From: Clavelina lepadiformis
Taxonomy: Eukaryota > Chordata > Ascidiacea > Aplousobranchia > Clavelinidae
DNA length: 64,000 nucleotides
Direction of reading: 5' to 3'
Assembly: GCF_947623445.1 (NCBI RefSeq)
Contig: NC_135241.1
Span: 14,758,501-14,822,500, forward strand
Shown here: positions 25,893 through 37,409 of the stretch, one piece after another
Layout of the letters: each line of letters starts with the position of its first letter
How positions within the stretch are numbered: the stretch's first letter is position 1
Made by a program: the position numbers and the translations under genes
Notes under the pieces: model-generated
What the model saw: only the letters and a program-made list of their open reading frames with translations
Databases searched by the model: none
What the model was told of the DNA's origin: nothing

Positions 25893-26171
25893 CTACTTAC
25901 TACCTGTCCAGATCCAGATCACTGGTAACGTAAAGTTGACAATATCAACCAATGACATCATGATATGAATGTGATTTTTGGTGTGCCTTAAGCTGCAACG
26001 TAAAGAGTCAATCATGGTTGAGGAGTTTCTTAATAAAAAGCACACTATAGCTCTAGTAAGCTCTACCATAGAACAAAAAATTGCAAAATTAATCCAAGTT
26101 GTCTCGTTTTTTGGTATAGGTCTACCAGTCAATTTCAAAACTGTGTTTGACTTTACTTTCAGAAAATCCAT
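25893..26171 (-). CDS. Possible first exon of a membrane protein, divergent from CREB3L
   Basis: An open frame of 92 codons starting at the ATG at 26171. It encodes two hydrophobic stretches (near residues 26-46, INFAIFCSMVELTRAIVCFL, and near 72-88, SLVDIVNFTLPVIWIW). A good splice donor (ACAG/GTAGTAAG) falls just before the frame closes. It lies 138 bp from the CREB3L start, head to head, so a shared promoter is possible. No later exon could be identified and the family is not recognised; it may be chance. Confidence 0.3.
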   Translation of the reverse strand: MDFLKVKSNTVLKLTGRPIPKNETTWINFAIFCSMVELTRAIVCFLLRNSSTMIDSLRCSLRHTKNHIHIMMSLVDIVNFTLPVIWIWTGSK

Positions 26172-26309
26172 TGTTATAAAATATTGTTACATTTGGTTTA
26201 CACTTACAGTATATTCTTCGAAAGGAGTGACGTTCGAGTGATTGTTTCCAATTTATTTCCAAGCTTGAGAGAGGTTTAGCCTTCTGCTGGTAGTGGAACC
26301 AGTAAAATC

Positions 26310-29300
26310 ATGGACTCCATTTTCTCCGATAATGCTACTTTTGACATGATCTTTGCTGAGATGGATATTGATAATTTGAACTCACTTGCCAATGACTTTA
26401 GTCAACTGCATGACAAACAAGATTATTCTGCTAAAGTGGAAGAAGAAACTGATTTTTTGGATGAACTATTAAATCTTGATAATGAAGCACACGGGTCTAA
26501 TGCTAGTGTTGGAATTATGGTTGATGCAGAAAAGTATTGCTCATCTCAAACTCAGGTATGTTATTTTGCAGGATTTTCAAACTTTTTTGGACTATGGCCT
26601 GCAAGACCAAAATTATCAAGTTGTTGCAGTAGGTCACACCCAGAAAGAGGAATTCCAATTTCAATAAACACTGCACAGTACTAAATAATATAACAAATAA
26701 CCACTTTAAAAAGAACATTCATAGTGTCACTGGAAATTTAAAAATTCAAGCATATTTAATTCGGATTATCGTAATAACTACTGTATTGCTACTTTTTTCA
26801 CAGAAAAGAGCATAATCAAAAAATCGGTTTACTTACAGTTTGCATTTAAAAGGGATAGTCCTACAAGCCTAATTGTGCTGAAATTTAGCTGAACAGATGT
26901 TCACTCAGAACCTAGTTTTTGACGTGACAACAGTTTTGAAGTCACATCAAAAACTGGTTACTTCATTTAATGTTTGTACATGCAAGCGACTGCAAAACAA
27001 TGGCACATGATGGCTGTCTGGACGTTGCCGTTGTTAACCGTTTTCTCTGCGGATTGCCCACAGATGGAAGATAACATATGTTGCAACTCTTTTACAGTAA
27101 ATGGTGGCCTGTATTAGGGACCTGATAACAATTGATCAAGAAGAGTCATATATGAAATGTAGTGTGAAGATAATTAAATCTCTGTTTTTCATAGATGCAG
27201 TTACCATGCTAGTTGTCACTGCCAGCAAGTTCATATACCATCATTTTTCCATGCACATTTTAAGCTTTTTAGGTTTTTCCTATCAGTTAACTCATAATAT
27301 TATCAATGGCGTGTTGCGGCAATGACAAAAAAAAACAGAATGAATGAACAAATGAATGTCCTTGGTAACTTTTTAAGAAATGGCTTCTAGGCCTACTATG
27401 TAATATATATGATTACTATCTTATGTTATCTGGTCCTAGCCTAAAATAGTGATCGTCTTGGCATTAGTGTATTATAAATGAATGAAAAAAATATTGTTAG
27501 CTGACCAACAGGAATAAGAATTTAGAACAGAAGAGGTAGAGATATAAAAAATATATGTTAAATATATTTATATATGTATATATATCTTATATAAATATAA
27601 ATGTGGACTTTATTAAATATATGTTATAAATAGAAATTATGCAGCATATCATTCTAGGGAAGGGATATAGCTGTCGTGATTGTGTTCTTAAATTACGTGT
27701 TTACTTTTCCGAACTCAAATTTAAAATCAAGATTTATCTTGGAGATTGTGTGGTAATTATCTTTTTCCATTTATCATCTTACAGTAAGATCTTTTTACAT
27801 GTTGTTAAAGGATGAAATTGGTGAAGAGCTCCAAAGAAATTTGCGATTGTTGAAAGCAGTGCAAACTGATCATGATTATATCTCTGTGATGCCTAATACT
27901 TCTGATGATGACACTTATTTATCTACTTCAATAATTCAACACAGCTCTCCTCACAGTATAAGTGATAGTGGAATTTCGTCAGTATCAGGGTACGAATCGT
28001 ACTCACTATTGCAACTCTTTATAATTAATAATTATACAGCACAACAAAAAAAAATTTTCCAGTGCCGGAAATGTCTTAGCGGTTTTAAGGTATTTTTAGG
28101 ATACTGAATCTGAAAATGGCATCGGTTTTACCGAATTGGGTTTACTTTTTGAGATATATATTCAGGGTTGCCATCAGTCTCAACTCAAAAATAAGGACAA
28201 CTAGAAAACGAACGAGGAATACCACCTTAAACAGTGTACAACAAGAGAAAGCAACCAATGTTCCTAAAAAAAAAAAAAAAAAAAACAAGACACTATCTGC
28301 ATGTTCATAATTTTGGTATCTCTTTGGTACAAAATTATCCGTAAAGGTGACAAAATGCCCAAAATACGAACCTCTGCCCTAAAAATAAGACGAAAATAAG
28401 GACGCAAGTGAAAATAAGGACATTTCTTAGAAATAAGGACAAACATATTTTCTAAGACACGGACCTTTAAAATAAGGACAAATCTTATAATTAAGGACGG
28501 TATGGCAACCCTGTATATATTGCTGTTTTAATATTTTCATCTGATACTTGTTATCCGCATACATATGCATCTTATGAAGTTTAATGTTAAATTCACAATA
28601 TTCATTCGTTCATTTTATTTTTCGTCTTCAATGTGGGGAACGAAAAAGTTGTGCTGACGCAGGTGGTCGCAAACATATTAGTAGTTTTCGACAATTTTCA
28701 CAAATTGGACGGGGAAAATGTGACAAGGTCTAGAGGGCAAAAACGTACTTTACGGACCAATCAGATAATGTAAAAAAGTCATTAGCGTCAGTACAGCCAC
28801 CAAACCCAAATTATAAACAGATTATTAAAACATAATTTAACACAAAAACACGCAATTTAAACACATTTAACATAAAACAAAAGTTACGCTGATAGTTTGG
28901 CATGACATAAGCATTGTGTTACTGTCAAGATGAAACCGACCTGTGTGTCTGGATGGAAGAACACAAACCTTACTAACCCAACCCCACCCCATATTGTGAT
29001 AGAGTTGGTATAAAACTACTCCAGGAATAGGATAAACCTCATTTTGATATAAAAAAAACTATACACATTGTCATATTTTATCATTTAGAAGAAGTTATTA
29101 TAACAACAATAGACACTTTCCAGCCTGATTAATCTTTTACAGCATGATAATCCAAAGGAAGGTTGATAAACTCTCCATTCCAAAGTCTGATACTGTGAAT
29201 CATCAGCCAGAATCCTGATTCATTTTGTTACATCTGTGGTGAACATACAGCATAAAAGCAAAGAGAAAAACATCAAAAATTTGTCAGGCAAGGGTTCTTT

Positions 29301-32300
29301 CATACTTCAAGAGTAAACCTTTGTGGCCAAGGTTTTTCATTCATTGGGCTTCCTACAAGGTATACAAAACCTGTGCAGAGGTGCTAAAGTTGTGACGAAA
29401 TGGAAAAAGAAAAGCTTGAACTTTGGGATCTTATACAGTGTGGAGAGAACCAAAAAGTATTGCATGGTGAAGTTAACAGGTTTTAATCGTAACAAGATAA
29501 AAGCTGAGTATCCTGGCTTGGCATCAGTGAGGTGACCAGTGGTGCACTCTGAAGGCATTCCTGGTTCTGTCTTGGCATCACTGCCACACATTTAAGAATC
29601 AAACACTGAAAAACCACATGAGAGGCAATGTAGAGGAGTCAACAGTGGTAGTTGCAGCGATCGTGACAAGATTTTTTCAACTTCTAAACCATTTACTCAA
29701 GGAGGACTTAGAAAAATACCTCTGCGATTGTTTCCTTGGTTTGAGCACTGAAAAACTTATAGCATAAATTTTTGATGGCCCACCATTCCCAAACTCATGA
29801 TAGGCTCAAATTTCAAGAGAAATTTGCTCGATACTAAGCTTGCTGCTTGGCTAGTTATATTACTGCCATAAAAAATTACTTCTGAAACCATACAGTAGAA
29901 AACTACTTTGAATTAGCACATTAGCTACTTTGAATTGAACTAGCGGGCCCCAATTACATTTTTGTGTGGGCTGAATGTGACCTAAATGTGGCAATATCGC
30001 AACAAAACCTTCATGGTTTGTATATAATAATGCGAGAATGAAAGAAAATCGTGTTAAAAAGCCCTTTGATTTCTGTACATCATGAAAAATAAAACAAATA
30101 CAAATTGGCAATTTTTATCATTTTTCGCTATTTCTCAACCAAAAATTTGAAAATATCTCAAAAAGTAGAACCAATTGGAATAAAACAACTTTATTTTCGG
30201 ATTCAGCGCCCCAAACATACCCCAAACGGTTGTATATCAGCTGAGTGACAGTTTATTTGATTGACAGTTCATTTGAGTGACATAATTACAGTTCATTTGA
30301 GTGACACATTGATAAGTACTGTTTAATTCATTTGACTGACACATTGATAAGGACTGTGATATTCATTTGAGTGACAGATTGACATTTGTTGATTAAGTTG
30401 CAGTTGCTGTTAATTAGTAAATGCACAGATGACAACACACACAAGACAAAGTTTAGAGAAAAAACAACTAAGAATCCTCAACCATCTCGTCCAATTCTTC
30501 TGTTAGTTCCGCAGTTGGTCCGATCTTTAAATTACGCGCAATTCGGCGGAGAAATACTTCCTGTGGAAGGTCTTCTTGCTGGGAAAACAAATTTCCAATG
30601 CGGGTTTCTTTTTGCCTTGTCATACGCGATCGGCGCAATGGTGTCGATGCACCAAATTCAAGGCGAAAGAGTTCTTGGGAAACTCTATGATGCTCGCTTT
30701 GAAACTCTTCAATTATTTTGAAAATGCTTTGGTGGTATCTGTTAACAATTGCATTGAAGCGGTGATGCCAGGCCTCATGGATGTTATTTGTACGTGCAAG
30801 ACCCGATTGTTGGAGTTGGCTGACACTCCAAAAATCAGGTGGGAAGGTCCACCTATTGCGTCGGTGCGATGTTGTGTCAAATGCAACAGATAAGACAAGA
30901 TAAGAGCAACGGAAACCATGTTTTCTAGTGCGTTGGTGTGATGTTGTGATAACATGGTTTCTGTTGTATTTGTGTGAAGAGCATCGGAAACCATGTTATC
31001 GGTTGCATTTATATCGTATGTGCCATTCAATTCTCAACCATTGGCCTACAGTAGTTTGATCAGTACTCACCAATGTGTCACTCAAATGAACTGTCACTCA
31101 GTTGAGCATGAATTATTTGTCACTCAAATGAACGTTAAAAGAATGTGTCACTCAAATGAGCTGTCACTCAAATGAAATGTCACTCAGCTAATCAACTACC
31201 ACCCCAAACATACCCCAAAATCGATGAATCCGGCACAAAAAATTATGTTGACCAGTAATACTGAAACCAAGCAGCTCTTTTTAATTGCATCTAAACATCA
31301 GAACTTTATAATTAACTTAAGTTTTTGAACACCCAGGTCACCACAGTCTGACAGATGTTTGAACAACTCACCATTTTCTGAAAATCAAAGCAACAGTGGA
31401 GCCCAAAATCATGCAGATCTCTTAGATGATTTTCAGTTTGATTTTTCTGATGTGGACATGGAGCAATTGCAAGAAAATCTCTCTACATCTAAACTCTCCC
31501 TAGAGTTATCCTCTTTATTGACTGATGATGTTGTCCTGGGTGACAAGATGGTTACAGTATCACAAAAGTCCTCTATTTCAACACAGATAAATAATAATGA
31601 CGAATTTAGCGACAGTTCAACGGAATCAGTTACATCATCGGAAACTTTTGGCCAACATGTTGCACAAAAACAAAAGCATACTGTTTGCATTGACTTACCA
31701 AATTTCAAGCCATTGGTTCTCACAGGTAAGTTTTAGATGTTGTATAAAGTTTTCTGCTATATTGTGTTTTCATTTTGTTTGTTTGTTTTCTCCGTGTTTT
31801 GGTAGACATTATAGTTATTGTGATGTGATACTTTAGATGAAGAAAAAAGACTGCTCAGTGAAGAACATGTATCACTTCCCACCGACTTGCCACTCACCAA
31901 ATATGAAGAGAGAGTTCTGAAGAAAGTTCGAAGAAAAATAAGAAACAAGGTATAATGCATGATTTTTTAATTTATGTACTGGAATTTAACGTACAATGAT
32001 GTGGCAAGTGGCAATTATAGATTTTGGTAAATTACTTGTTTATACACAATGTCAACCTAACCAGAACATTTGTCCTAAAAGCCTAATTACTTTTTAGAAA
32101 TCAGCAATGGTCAGTCGGAAAAAAAAGAAAGACTATGTTGATGGCCTGGAATCTCGAGTTGCTCAGTGTACCAACCTAAATCAGACTTTAGCTCAAAGAG
32201 TTAAAGAACTTGAAAAACAAAACCTTAATCTAGTTGAACAACTAAAAAAAGTTCATGAATTGGTGAAACAAACCAGTAGCAAGACCACTCAAGCAACCAC

Positions 32301-33047
32301 TTGTGTTTTGGTAATGGAATTTCATTTACTGACACGAATTAAGATTTTTTAAATCTGTTATTTCTTTGTTATATAGTTTGCTTAAGTAGAATATGTTTTG
32401 TATTTTGTACAGGTACTGATGTTGTCTTTTGGATTGTTTATTGCCCCTAGCCTTGGTCCGTTTAGTCCAGAAATCCAAGACAAAAGAACTGAAATTTCTG
32501 GTAATTATCGGTCAAGGAAAGTTTTAGAACATCATCCTTCCGTTGAAGATGTAAGAAAGTTTGATCCCACAAAAGTAGTTAATGTACAGGAGTTTAGTTC
32601 AGCTACTATTGAAACTTCCTCTATGAAGAGTGATATAATGCATGACGACAGAACTTTAACCTTATCACAGGTAAATTATAATATAAATAAAAACATTCTA
32701 TTCTGTTTAGTGTATGCCAGTAATTTAAGAATCTCACGCTTACTATTTGTTGTTGACAGAGTGTGAAAGCTGGGCTGCCCAATGCAGATGTTAAGCATGA
32801 TAACGCCTCTTCTGAAAATGCAAGTTCGAATTCTTTAAAAGATGCTGATTTAGCTGTTCAAGTTAAATCTCACTTGCGGGAAGGTTCAGGAAAGGCATTT
32901 CAACATGAGCCCTTGCAACCACATCTAAAACTCATTTACACACCTGATACTAATAGCAATTCAGCTATGATGATTGATGTTGCTGAAAGCATCAAACACA
33001 CAACCACTGGTTCGATTAACTTTTTTTCGGGGAACGATGAAATGTAA
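26310..33047 (+). CDS. CREB3L: CREB3-like ER-anchored bZIP transcription factor
   Basis: Membrane-tethered factor released by Golgi S1P/S2P proteolysis. Supported exons: 26310-26555, about 27785-27989, 31337-31725, 31837-31949, 32098-32310, 32413-32670, 32760-33047 (stop), roughly 570 residues. The N-terminus is acidic ([10 protein letters not shown]), then QTDHDYISV and Ser-rich stretches. The family signature [20 protein letters not shown] is followed by the basic region [20 protein letters not shown] and a leucine zipper ([10 protein letters not shown] onward). A membrane helix, [18 protein letters not shown], spans the exon 5/6 junction. The luminal [10 protein letters not shown] holds an S1P-type RxxL site in the position usual for CREB3 proteins. 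The last exon (luminal tail) is poorly conserved. Exons 2-7 join in phase. Exon 1 ends in phase 0, while exon 2 needs an incoming phase of 1, so a small exon is missing or the first exon is alternative. The intron before exon 3 contains a hAT-type and a MULE element. Confidence 0.92.
27541..27640. repeat. AT microsatellite-like tract
   Basis: Low-complexity TATA/ATAAAT repeats in the first intron of the CREB3-like gene. No unit is cleanly conserved. Confidence 0.7.
28163..28513. mobile_element. MITE with CAGGGTTGCCAT ends and 8-bp TSD
   Basis: Ends CAGGGTTGCCATC / GGTATGGCAACCCTG with a perfect 8-bp target duplication TATATATT (28155-28162 and 28514-28521). The 351-bp interior is dominated by AAATAAGGAC motifs in direct and inverted form and holds an 18-nt A run near 28267. 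hAT-type by duplication length and CAG start. Lies in an intron of the CREB3-like gene. Confidence 0.88.
28609..28813. repeat. Dispersed repeat, copy 2
   Basis: Second copy of the repeat at 15409-15614, in the same orientation, in an intron of the CREB3-like gene. The two align end to end with substitutions and short indels. Confidence 0.75.
28820..30200. other. Intronic DNA, no supported exon
   Basis: Part of the 3.3-kb intron between CREB3L exons 2 and 3. Frames on both strands at 29323-29591 are mutual shadows with no motif. The 29300-29800 stretch is unusually GC-rich for this intron and may be decayed transposon DNA. Confidence 0.35.
30228..31200 (-). mobile_element. Mutator-like element (MULE), 9-bp TSD, with transposase remnant
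   Basis: Terminal inverted repeats GGTTGTATATCAGCTGAGTG and, from the right, GGTAGTTGATTAGCTGAGTG. Behind each end sits a tandem array of about 13-22-bp units TTCATTTGAGTGACA, in opposite orientations. Flanking 9-bp duplications are perfect: ACCCCAAAC at 30219-30227 and 31201-31209, within an 11-bp microrepeat CCCCAAACATA. The 973-bp body keeps a transposase C-terminal fragment on the minus strand. GG-ended inverted repeats plus 9-bp duplications are typical of Mutator. Confidence 0.88.
30468..30895 (-). pseudogene. MULE transposase C-terminal fragment
   Basis: A minus-strand frame reads about 140 codons to the stop TAA/TAG region at 30468. It includes [15 protein letters not shown], then [18 protein letters not shown] and [17 protein letters not shown]. 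The TNN..E.WH..FN block is the conserved segment after the catalytic domain in many animal MULE transposases. The catalytic DDE portion is absent, so this is an internally deleted, non-autonomous copy. The upstream limit is approximate. Confidence 0.75.
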
Positions 33048-34831
33048 ATACTTTACCCTTGCGCAGTTCCATTTAGCGATTATGATATCATCATCTGGGA
33101 AGCTGAAGTAGAGCTTTTTGTACGGCTTTTTGAAAGTAATGAAGCCCCCAGTTTATCGTGATTAAGCAATTTAGACATAATGCAAAGCTATGATTAACCG
33201 TAGATGTTCTGCGCGTCCTAATGAAGCAGTTTTTGTTTTGTTGTTTAAATTTTGTCAACTTGCCGAATAATCTTATGGCGGTTACAATTCGCTTCCTTTT
33301 TTACATTCCTACTTTCATTCATTGTTTGGACGATCACGCCCTGTTGCTCTTACTGTAGCTGTTTTCAATTAAATTGGTAAATTTTACGCTGCCTCAGAGG
33401 GATTTTCAGTTTTTGGCTGCCAGACAGCGGGTTTTTGCGAACAAACCGTAAGGGCCTTTTTTTAGTTACCTTTTTTCAGTATCCATCAATTCAATTCAAT
33501 GCACCTGAAATCATGGGTAAAGCACTTGCCATAAAAACTGAAATACTGGTCGAAATATTTCTTAATTAAGTGTAAAGATTGACGTAGCTATGTCACGAAT
33601 TCAAACCAATTCCTGTTGTTGTACCCATGTTCCGTAATGGGTAATGGGCCATGTCATACTAACGATTCCTAACAAAACTAAACCCAGCAACATCTGTTCA
33701 ACCAATCAATATTCGAGCTAAACTATATAGGCAGAAAAATTGTTAATTGTAGGCGGCCGCATTTCAGTCCACTGGAAATCAGTTAAAGGCCGCAAATTAA
33801 AAATTATGCATAGAAAAAATATTGCAAAGCTCGTTTGTTGATATACAGTAGTATAATAGCTACAATAAATCTGTTTATCAGAAGCTATACTGAAACAATA
33901 TATGGTTACACAATCGTTGACTTCAGAATAAATTGGTCATCCAGGTGAAAATCGATTATAACTAGTGACAAAAACAAATATTTGTCAGCACTCGGCAAGG
34001 AAATGTTTTAAAGAACTTTGCCGAAAGGTCGCGTACAGTCTAAATACTCTAAATGTTGCACTTTTCCCACTCATTAACTAAAGAATCCAAAATTTCACGT
34101 AACAAAAGTTGCCACTCGAATTTAGACTAGGCCTACGTATTTGTGGGCCATATAGGCTCCCGAATTTATTTATGCCTGTATACTGTACATATAGATAACT
34201 GCAGTTCTTGTTCAATAACCAAGTGCAACATCATTTTACGCTACGTGACAATACTGTATCATCCCTATATGCTTTGTATTCTGTAAAAGTTATGCAAGAA
34301 CGACTATCAACACAGTAAAAACCTGGAGCCCCGGAGCCGTGGATTTTCAACGGAGCTGGATCTGGAGCCGGAGCTCTAAGTGAAATTCAAATGGAGCTGG
34401 AGCTAGTTGTTAGAAAGATAGCTCCGGCTCCGATGTATTTCATAAGATGCTATGCTACTATCCTACTACTATTGGCTGAATTCACAAAATAAGGAATTGC
34501 TTCACAAAATAAGGAATTGCTGGGGATTTGACAGCAGAGCAGCCACACATTCATAGCTGCAACCGATGGTACTGACTACTGACTGACCCATTGAGATAGA
34601 TATTCCAAATTGAGCATTCATCCTTAAACCTCAGTTTTTGACGTAATGGAGCCGGAGCAGTGGTATCAATGAGCTCTGGAGCTGGAGCTAATTTATGATA
34701 AAAGAGAGCTCTGAGAGAGAGAGAGAGAAATTATTTTGTAGCCGAATGGAATTACGAAAAAACTTTTGCTAATCTAAAATTTGCTTTGAAGAAGAACTTC
34801 ATTTATGGTCACGAAAGCATTATATAGCCCA
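33048..34831. other. Intergenic; 3' flank of CREB3L and GAGCTGGAGC-rich repeat
   Basis: Presumed 3' UTR of CREB3L from 33048; an AATAAA near 33856 is a weak candidate end signal. From about 34322 to 34710 there is a region rich in GGAGCCGGAGCT/GAGCTGGAGC motifs near both edges, likely a decayed non-autonomous transposon without clear target duplication. A short GA microsatellite lies at 34709-34729. Confidence 0.5.
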
Positions 34832-34974
34832 GGGGTGGGCAAAGTTGTTCAATGAAAAAAACACTTGCGGAAAACTACAAACACCAGCGAGCCGCATAAC
34901 CAGTAGTGCCAATACAAATACAGTGAACAATGCACGGATAATGAACAATAATGGATATTACTATTCAGCTAGAA
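34832..34974. mobile_element. One-ended hAT fragment
   Basis: Begins CAGGGGTGGGCAAAGTTGTT and carries a GAGCCGCATAACC motif, as in the left halves of the complete hAT elements. No right end or target duplication was found; it abuts the next hAT element. Confidence 0.55.
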
Positions 34975-36002
34975 CATAGGTCGGCAACCCGCGGCTCTTT
35001 CATCTCTGTGCTCTGACTCCCGCGACTCAGAGCCAATGAGCTCATTTAGGAAAACTTAATGTGAATAAATAATATTGTTTATTAGTGTCACAAAGTAATA
35101 ACTTAATGCGTTTGTCTGATTATTTTTAATTATTCAGAATGTTTTATGTGGACGTGGAAAATCTTATATAAAAACTGCACAGTGGTTTTCACCGGCATCA
35201 TACGCCCGACAGTTTGCCACTCACGTGATCCTAAGTTTGTTTTTGTTCGAGGGCGCAAGTCTTGGATATTGGTCTTTGTTCAATGACTATGCGGATGTTC
35301 ATGGTTGTAGTGAGAATTTTGTGAGGGTAACTACTGAAGTTTTTACGTGTTTAAGTTTTAAAATTTTGCAATATTTAATGCATTTTTGCTAATCTAGACG
35401 TTGTCAATCGATAATTTTCTCTAGTGCGCCTCCCCATCAGGAACCTTTGTCTAATGGTATGGTAGGATAGCTAACGCGTTTTGGATGCAATATACGTGTC
35501 TATATGTAGATGATTAATAGCAAATAATGTTTATTTTCAGTATAGGAATGGCACAGATGACAGTACATAAACGGGTAAAACATTTTTGTTTTTAACGTTT
35601 GCCCTTTATAGTACAGGTGCACCAAATACACGACAGGCCGAATTAATTCGGCCAAATCGGGACGTAATACCCGAATTCAGTTTTCCAGACAAATCAGAAT
35701 AAAGAAAATCAAACCCAACAAACTGGCCAGAGACGCAAACAGAAGACCTGTAAAGGTTTCTTGCAGAAAGATAACAATTGGAGCAATCACGGTCTCTGCA
35801 CAAGATACCCTGCATTTAATAAAGTAAATGATGCCAGATATAATAGCGGAACCCGGTCAATTACATTAAGGAATTTTGTATTGCACCTTATTCCTTTTTT
35901 ACGTGCAACTTTTAACAAGTATTGCGCAAAATTGTATTTGAATCCCCAATTCGAACTGAATAGTGACCTAAAAGCAATTGCATGACCCGGCCAAACATCA
36001 GT

Positions 36003-36137
36003 CCAGCACTGTATGCCAAATTATTAAATTGCCAAGCGACTTCATGCACTGTGGAACGAAGTTTTGGCATGCTACGCAAACTGTTGGCAAAAGATTCAGA
36101 TAATGTTTGGAAATATTTAGCATTACTGTATATGTAA
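36003..36137 (+). pseudogene. hAT-type transposase dimerisation-region remnant
   Basis: The frame reads PALYAKLLNCQATSCTVERS followed by FGMLRKLLAKDSDNVWKYLA and a stop. The ATSCTVERSF..L.KLLAKD..NV.KYL pattern resembles the C-terminal dimerisation region of hAT transposases. The rest of the gene is not readable upstream. It may be a nested element distinct from the one ending at 36723. Confidence 0.6.
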
Positions 36138-36615
36138 ATAGTTCGCTTGTATAAACCACTGTGGTTTAAAATGTTTCTGCATAAATGCCACTTTTCACTG
36201 AAGCTTTTGTTACAAATAAATGCAAGTTTCTCACGATTTTAATGCAACAAAAACTTGCCCTAGTAATCTGGCTATTACAAACTACAAAGTGAGTAGTTGT
36301 TGAAAAGACAGCTTGGAAAAAATATGAAAATTACCGTAAGCGCTATAGGGGTGGAAGCGGTCGAGAGTAGTACTGCTTCCGCATCCCTGCCACTGTAGCT
36401 AGTTATGTTGGCAGTTTTAGTTTTTAAGTATTGGAAAAGTGCAATGCCAGTAGTTAGGAAATGTGTTAAGTCCCATACACAGTGTCGTTAAATCAATAAC
36501 CAGCCTAAATATAACGTAATTTCAAATTTAGGCAACTTAGGATGTTACCAAATCGTAGAAAGGTTGATGCCGAGTGCTGATATTTTAATGATATGTGAAT
36601 GGAGAGATAAGATCA

Positions 36616-36723
36616 AGCATTACCGATGCCCATTTACAAGAGGTTTTGCTTCTTGATTCATCTGATTTGTCACCGGACGTTGAAAAACTTGCACAAAGCA
36701 AACAGCATCAAATGTCGCATTAA
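36616..36723 (+). pseudogene. hAT transposase C-terminal tail
   Basis: Reads SITDAHLQEVLLLDSSDLSP then DVEKLAQSKQHQMSH and stop. The LTD.HL...L......P....L...K..Q.SH pattern is the extreme C-terminus of the ZBED/GTF2IRD2-like hAT transposase group. It sits about 220 bp inside the right terminal repeat, where the end of the transposase gene is expected. Confidence 0.7.
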
Positions 36724-37217
36724 TGTTGTGTATCTTAAAGTGCTAACACATGTTTTGCTTTTACATTTTGCATTGTAAATTGGTCGGTATGATGTTGTTT
36801 ATTTGTTTTGTATTTGGTTTATTGGTGCTTTGTAAATGGCTTTTTAATGCCAAAACGGAGATTAGCTGGATGATGTTAAGGAAATAATTTAAGACGTTCG
36901 ATCAGCACAAGGCCCGTGACATGCAAAAGGTTGCCGACCCATGGTATGGAGCGTTCCAAGCTCGGATTATTGTACATACATAATACATCGGATTAATTTC
37001 TCGGTTCTTTTGGTCTATAACCATGCAATTGATCCACCCACAATCGCTATATCACATAAAGAATAATCATTTGTTAACAGAATAATTGCTACGGTATTAC
37101 TGTACAACGTTCATAATTCAAATCCCATTTAAAACATCGCACTACACAAATTTTGAGTAAGCTTATTTAGGAAGCTGTAAAAAAGTTGTAAAAACTTGCC
37201 TACTGATTAGTGATTAC

Positions 37218-37400
37218 TAGGGCAACCAAAAGTCAATATGGTCAATTTTTTAACCTGCCCATAATGTTATCAAAAAAGCACAAAACAAATTTCAGCTTTG
37301 TACGACGTGTGGTATAGAAGTTATTAGGTCAAATAAAGTCAAAATGTTACGTTAGGTCAAAATACGGTCAAATTGTTTCTTTAGGTTTTTTTTTAGGTCA
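37218..37400. mobile_element. Truncated relative of the TAGGG element at 13130
   Basis: Starts TAGGGCAACCAAAAGTCAAT, matching the inverted right end of 13130-13869, and continues with AGGTCAAAATAAAGTCAAAAT-type motifs. The other terminus is lost, so the right border is approximate. Confidence 0.6.
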
Positions 37401-37409
37401 AAATCTATT

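Larger units (their letters stand above)
34975..36943 (+). mobile_element. Decayed hAT element with transposase tails
   Basis: Ends CATAGGTCGGCAACCCGCGG and GGTTGCCGACCCATG form an inverted pair 1969 bp apart. No matching 8-bp duplication is left (AGCTAGAA and GTATGGAG). The interior keeps two plus-strand transposase-like tails (36003-36137 and 36616-36723), so it derives from one or more formerly autonomous hAT copies, perhaps nested. Confidence 0.7.

Noticed and set aside
29323-29591. Overlapping plus and minus frames within the CREB3L intron
   Set aside because: They are mutual shadows in locally GC-richer DNA and show no protein family features.
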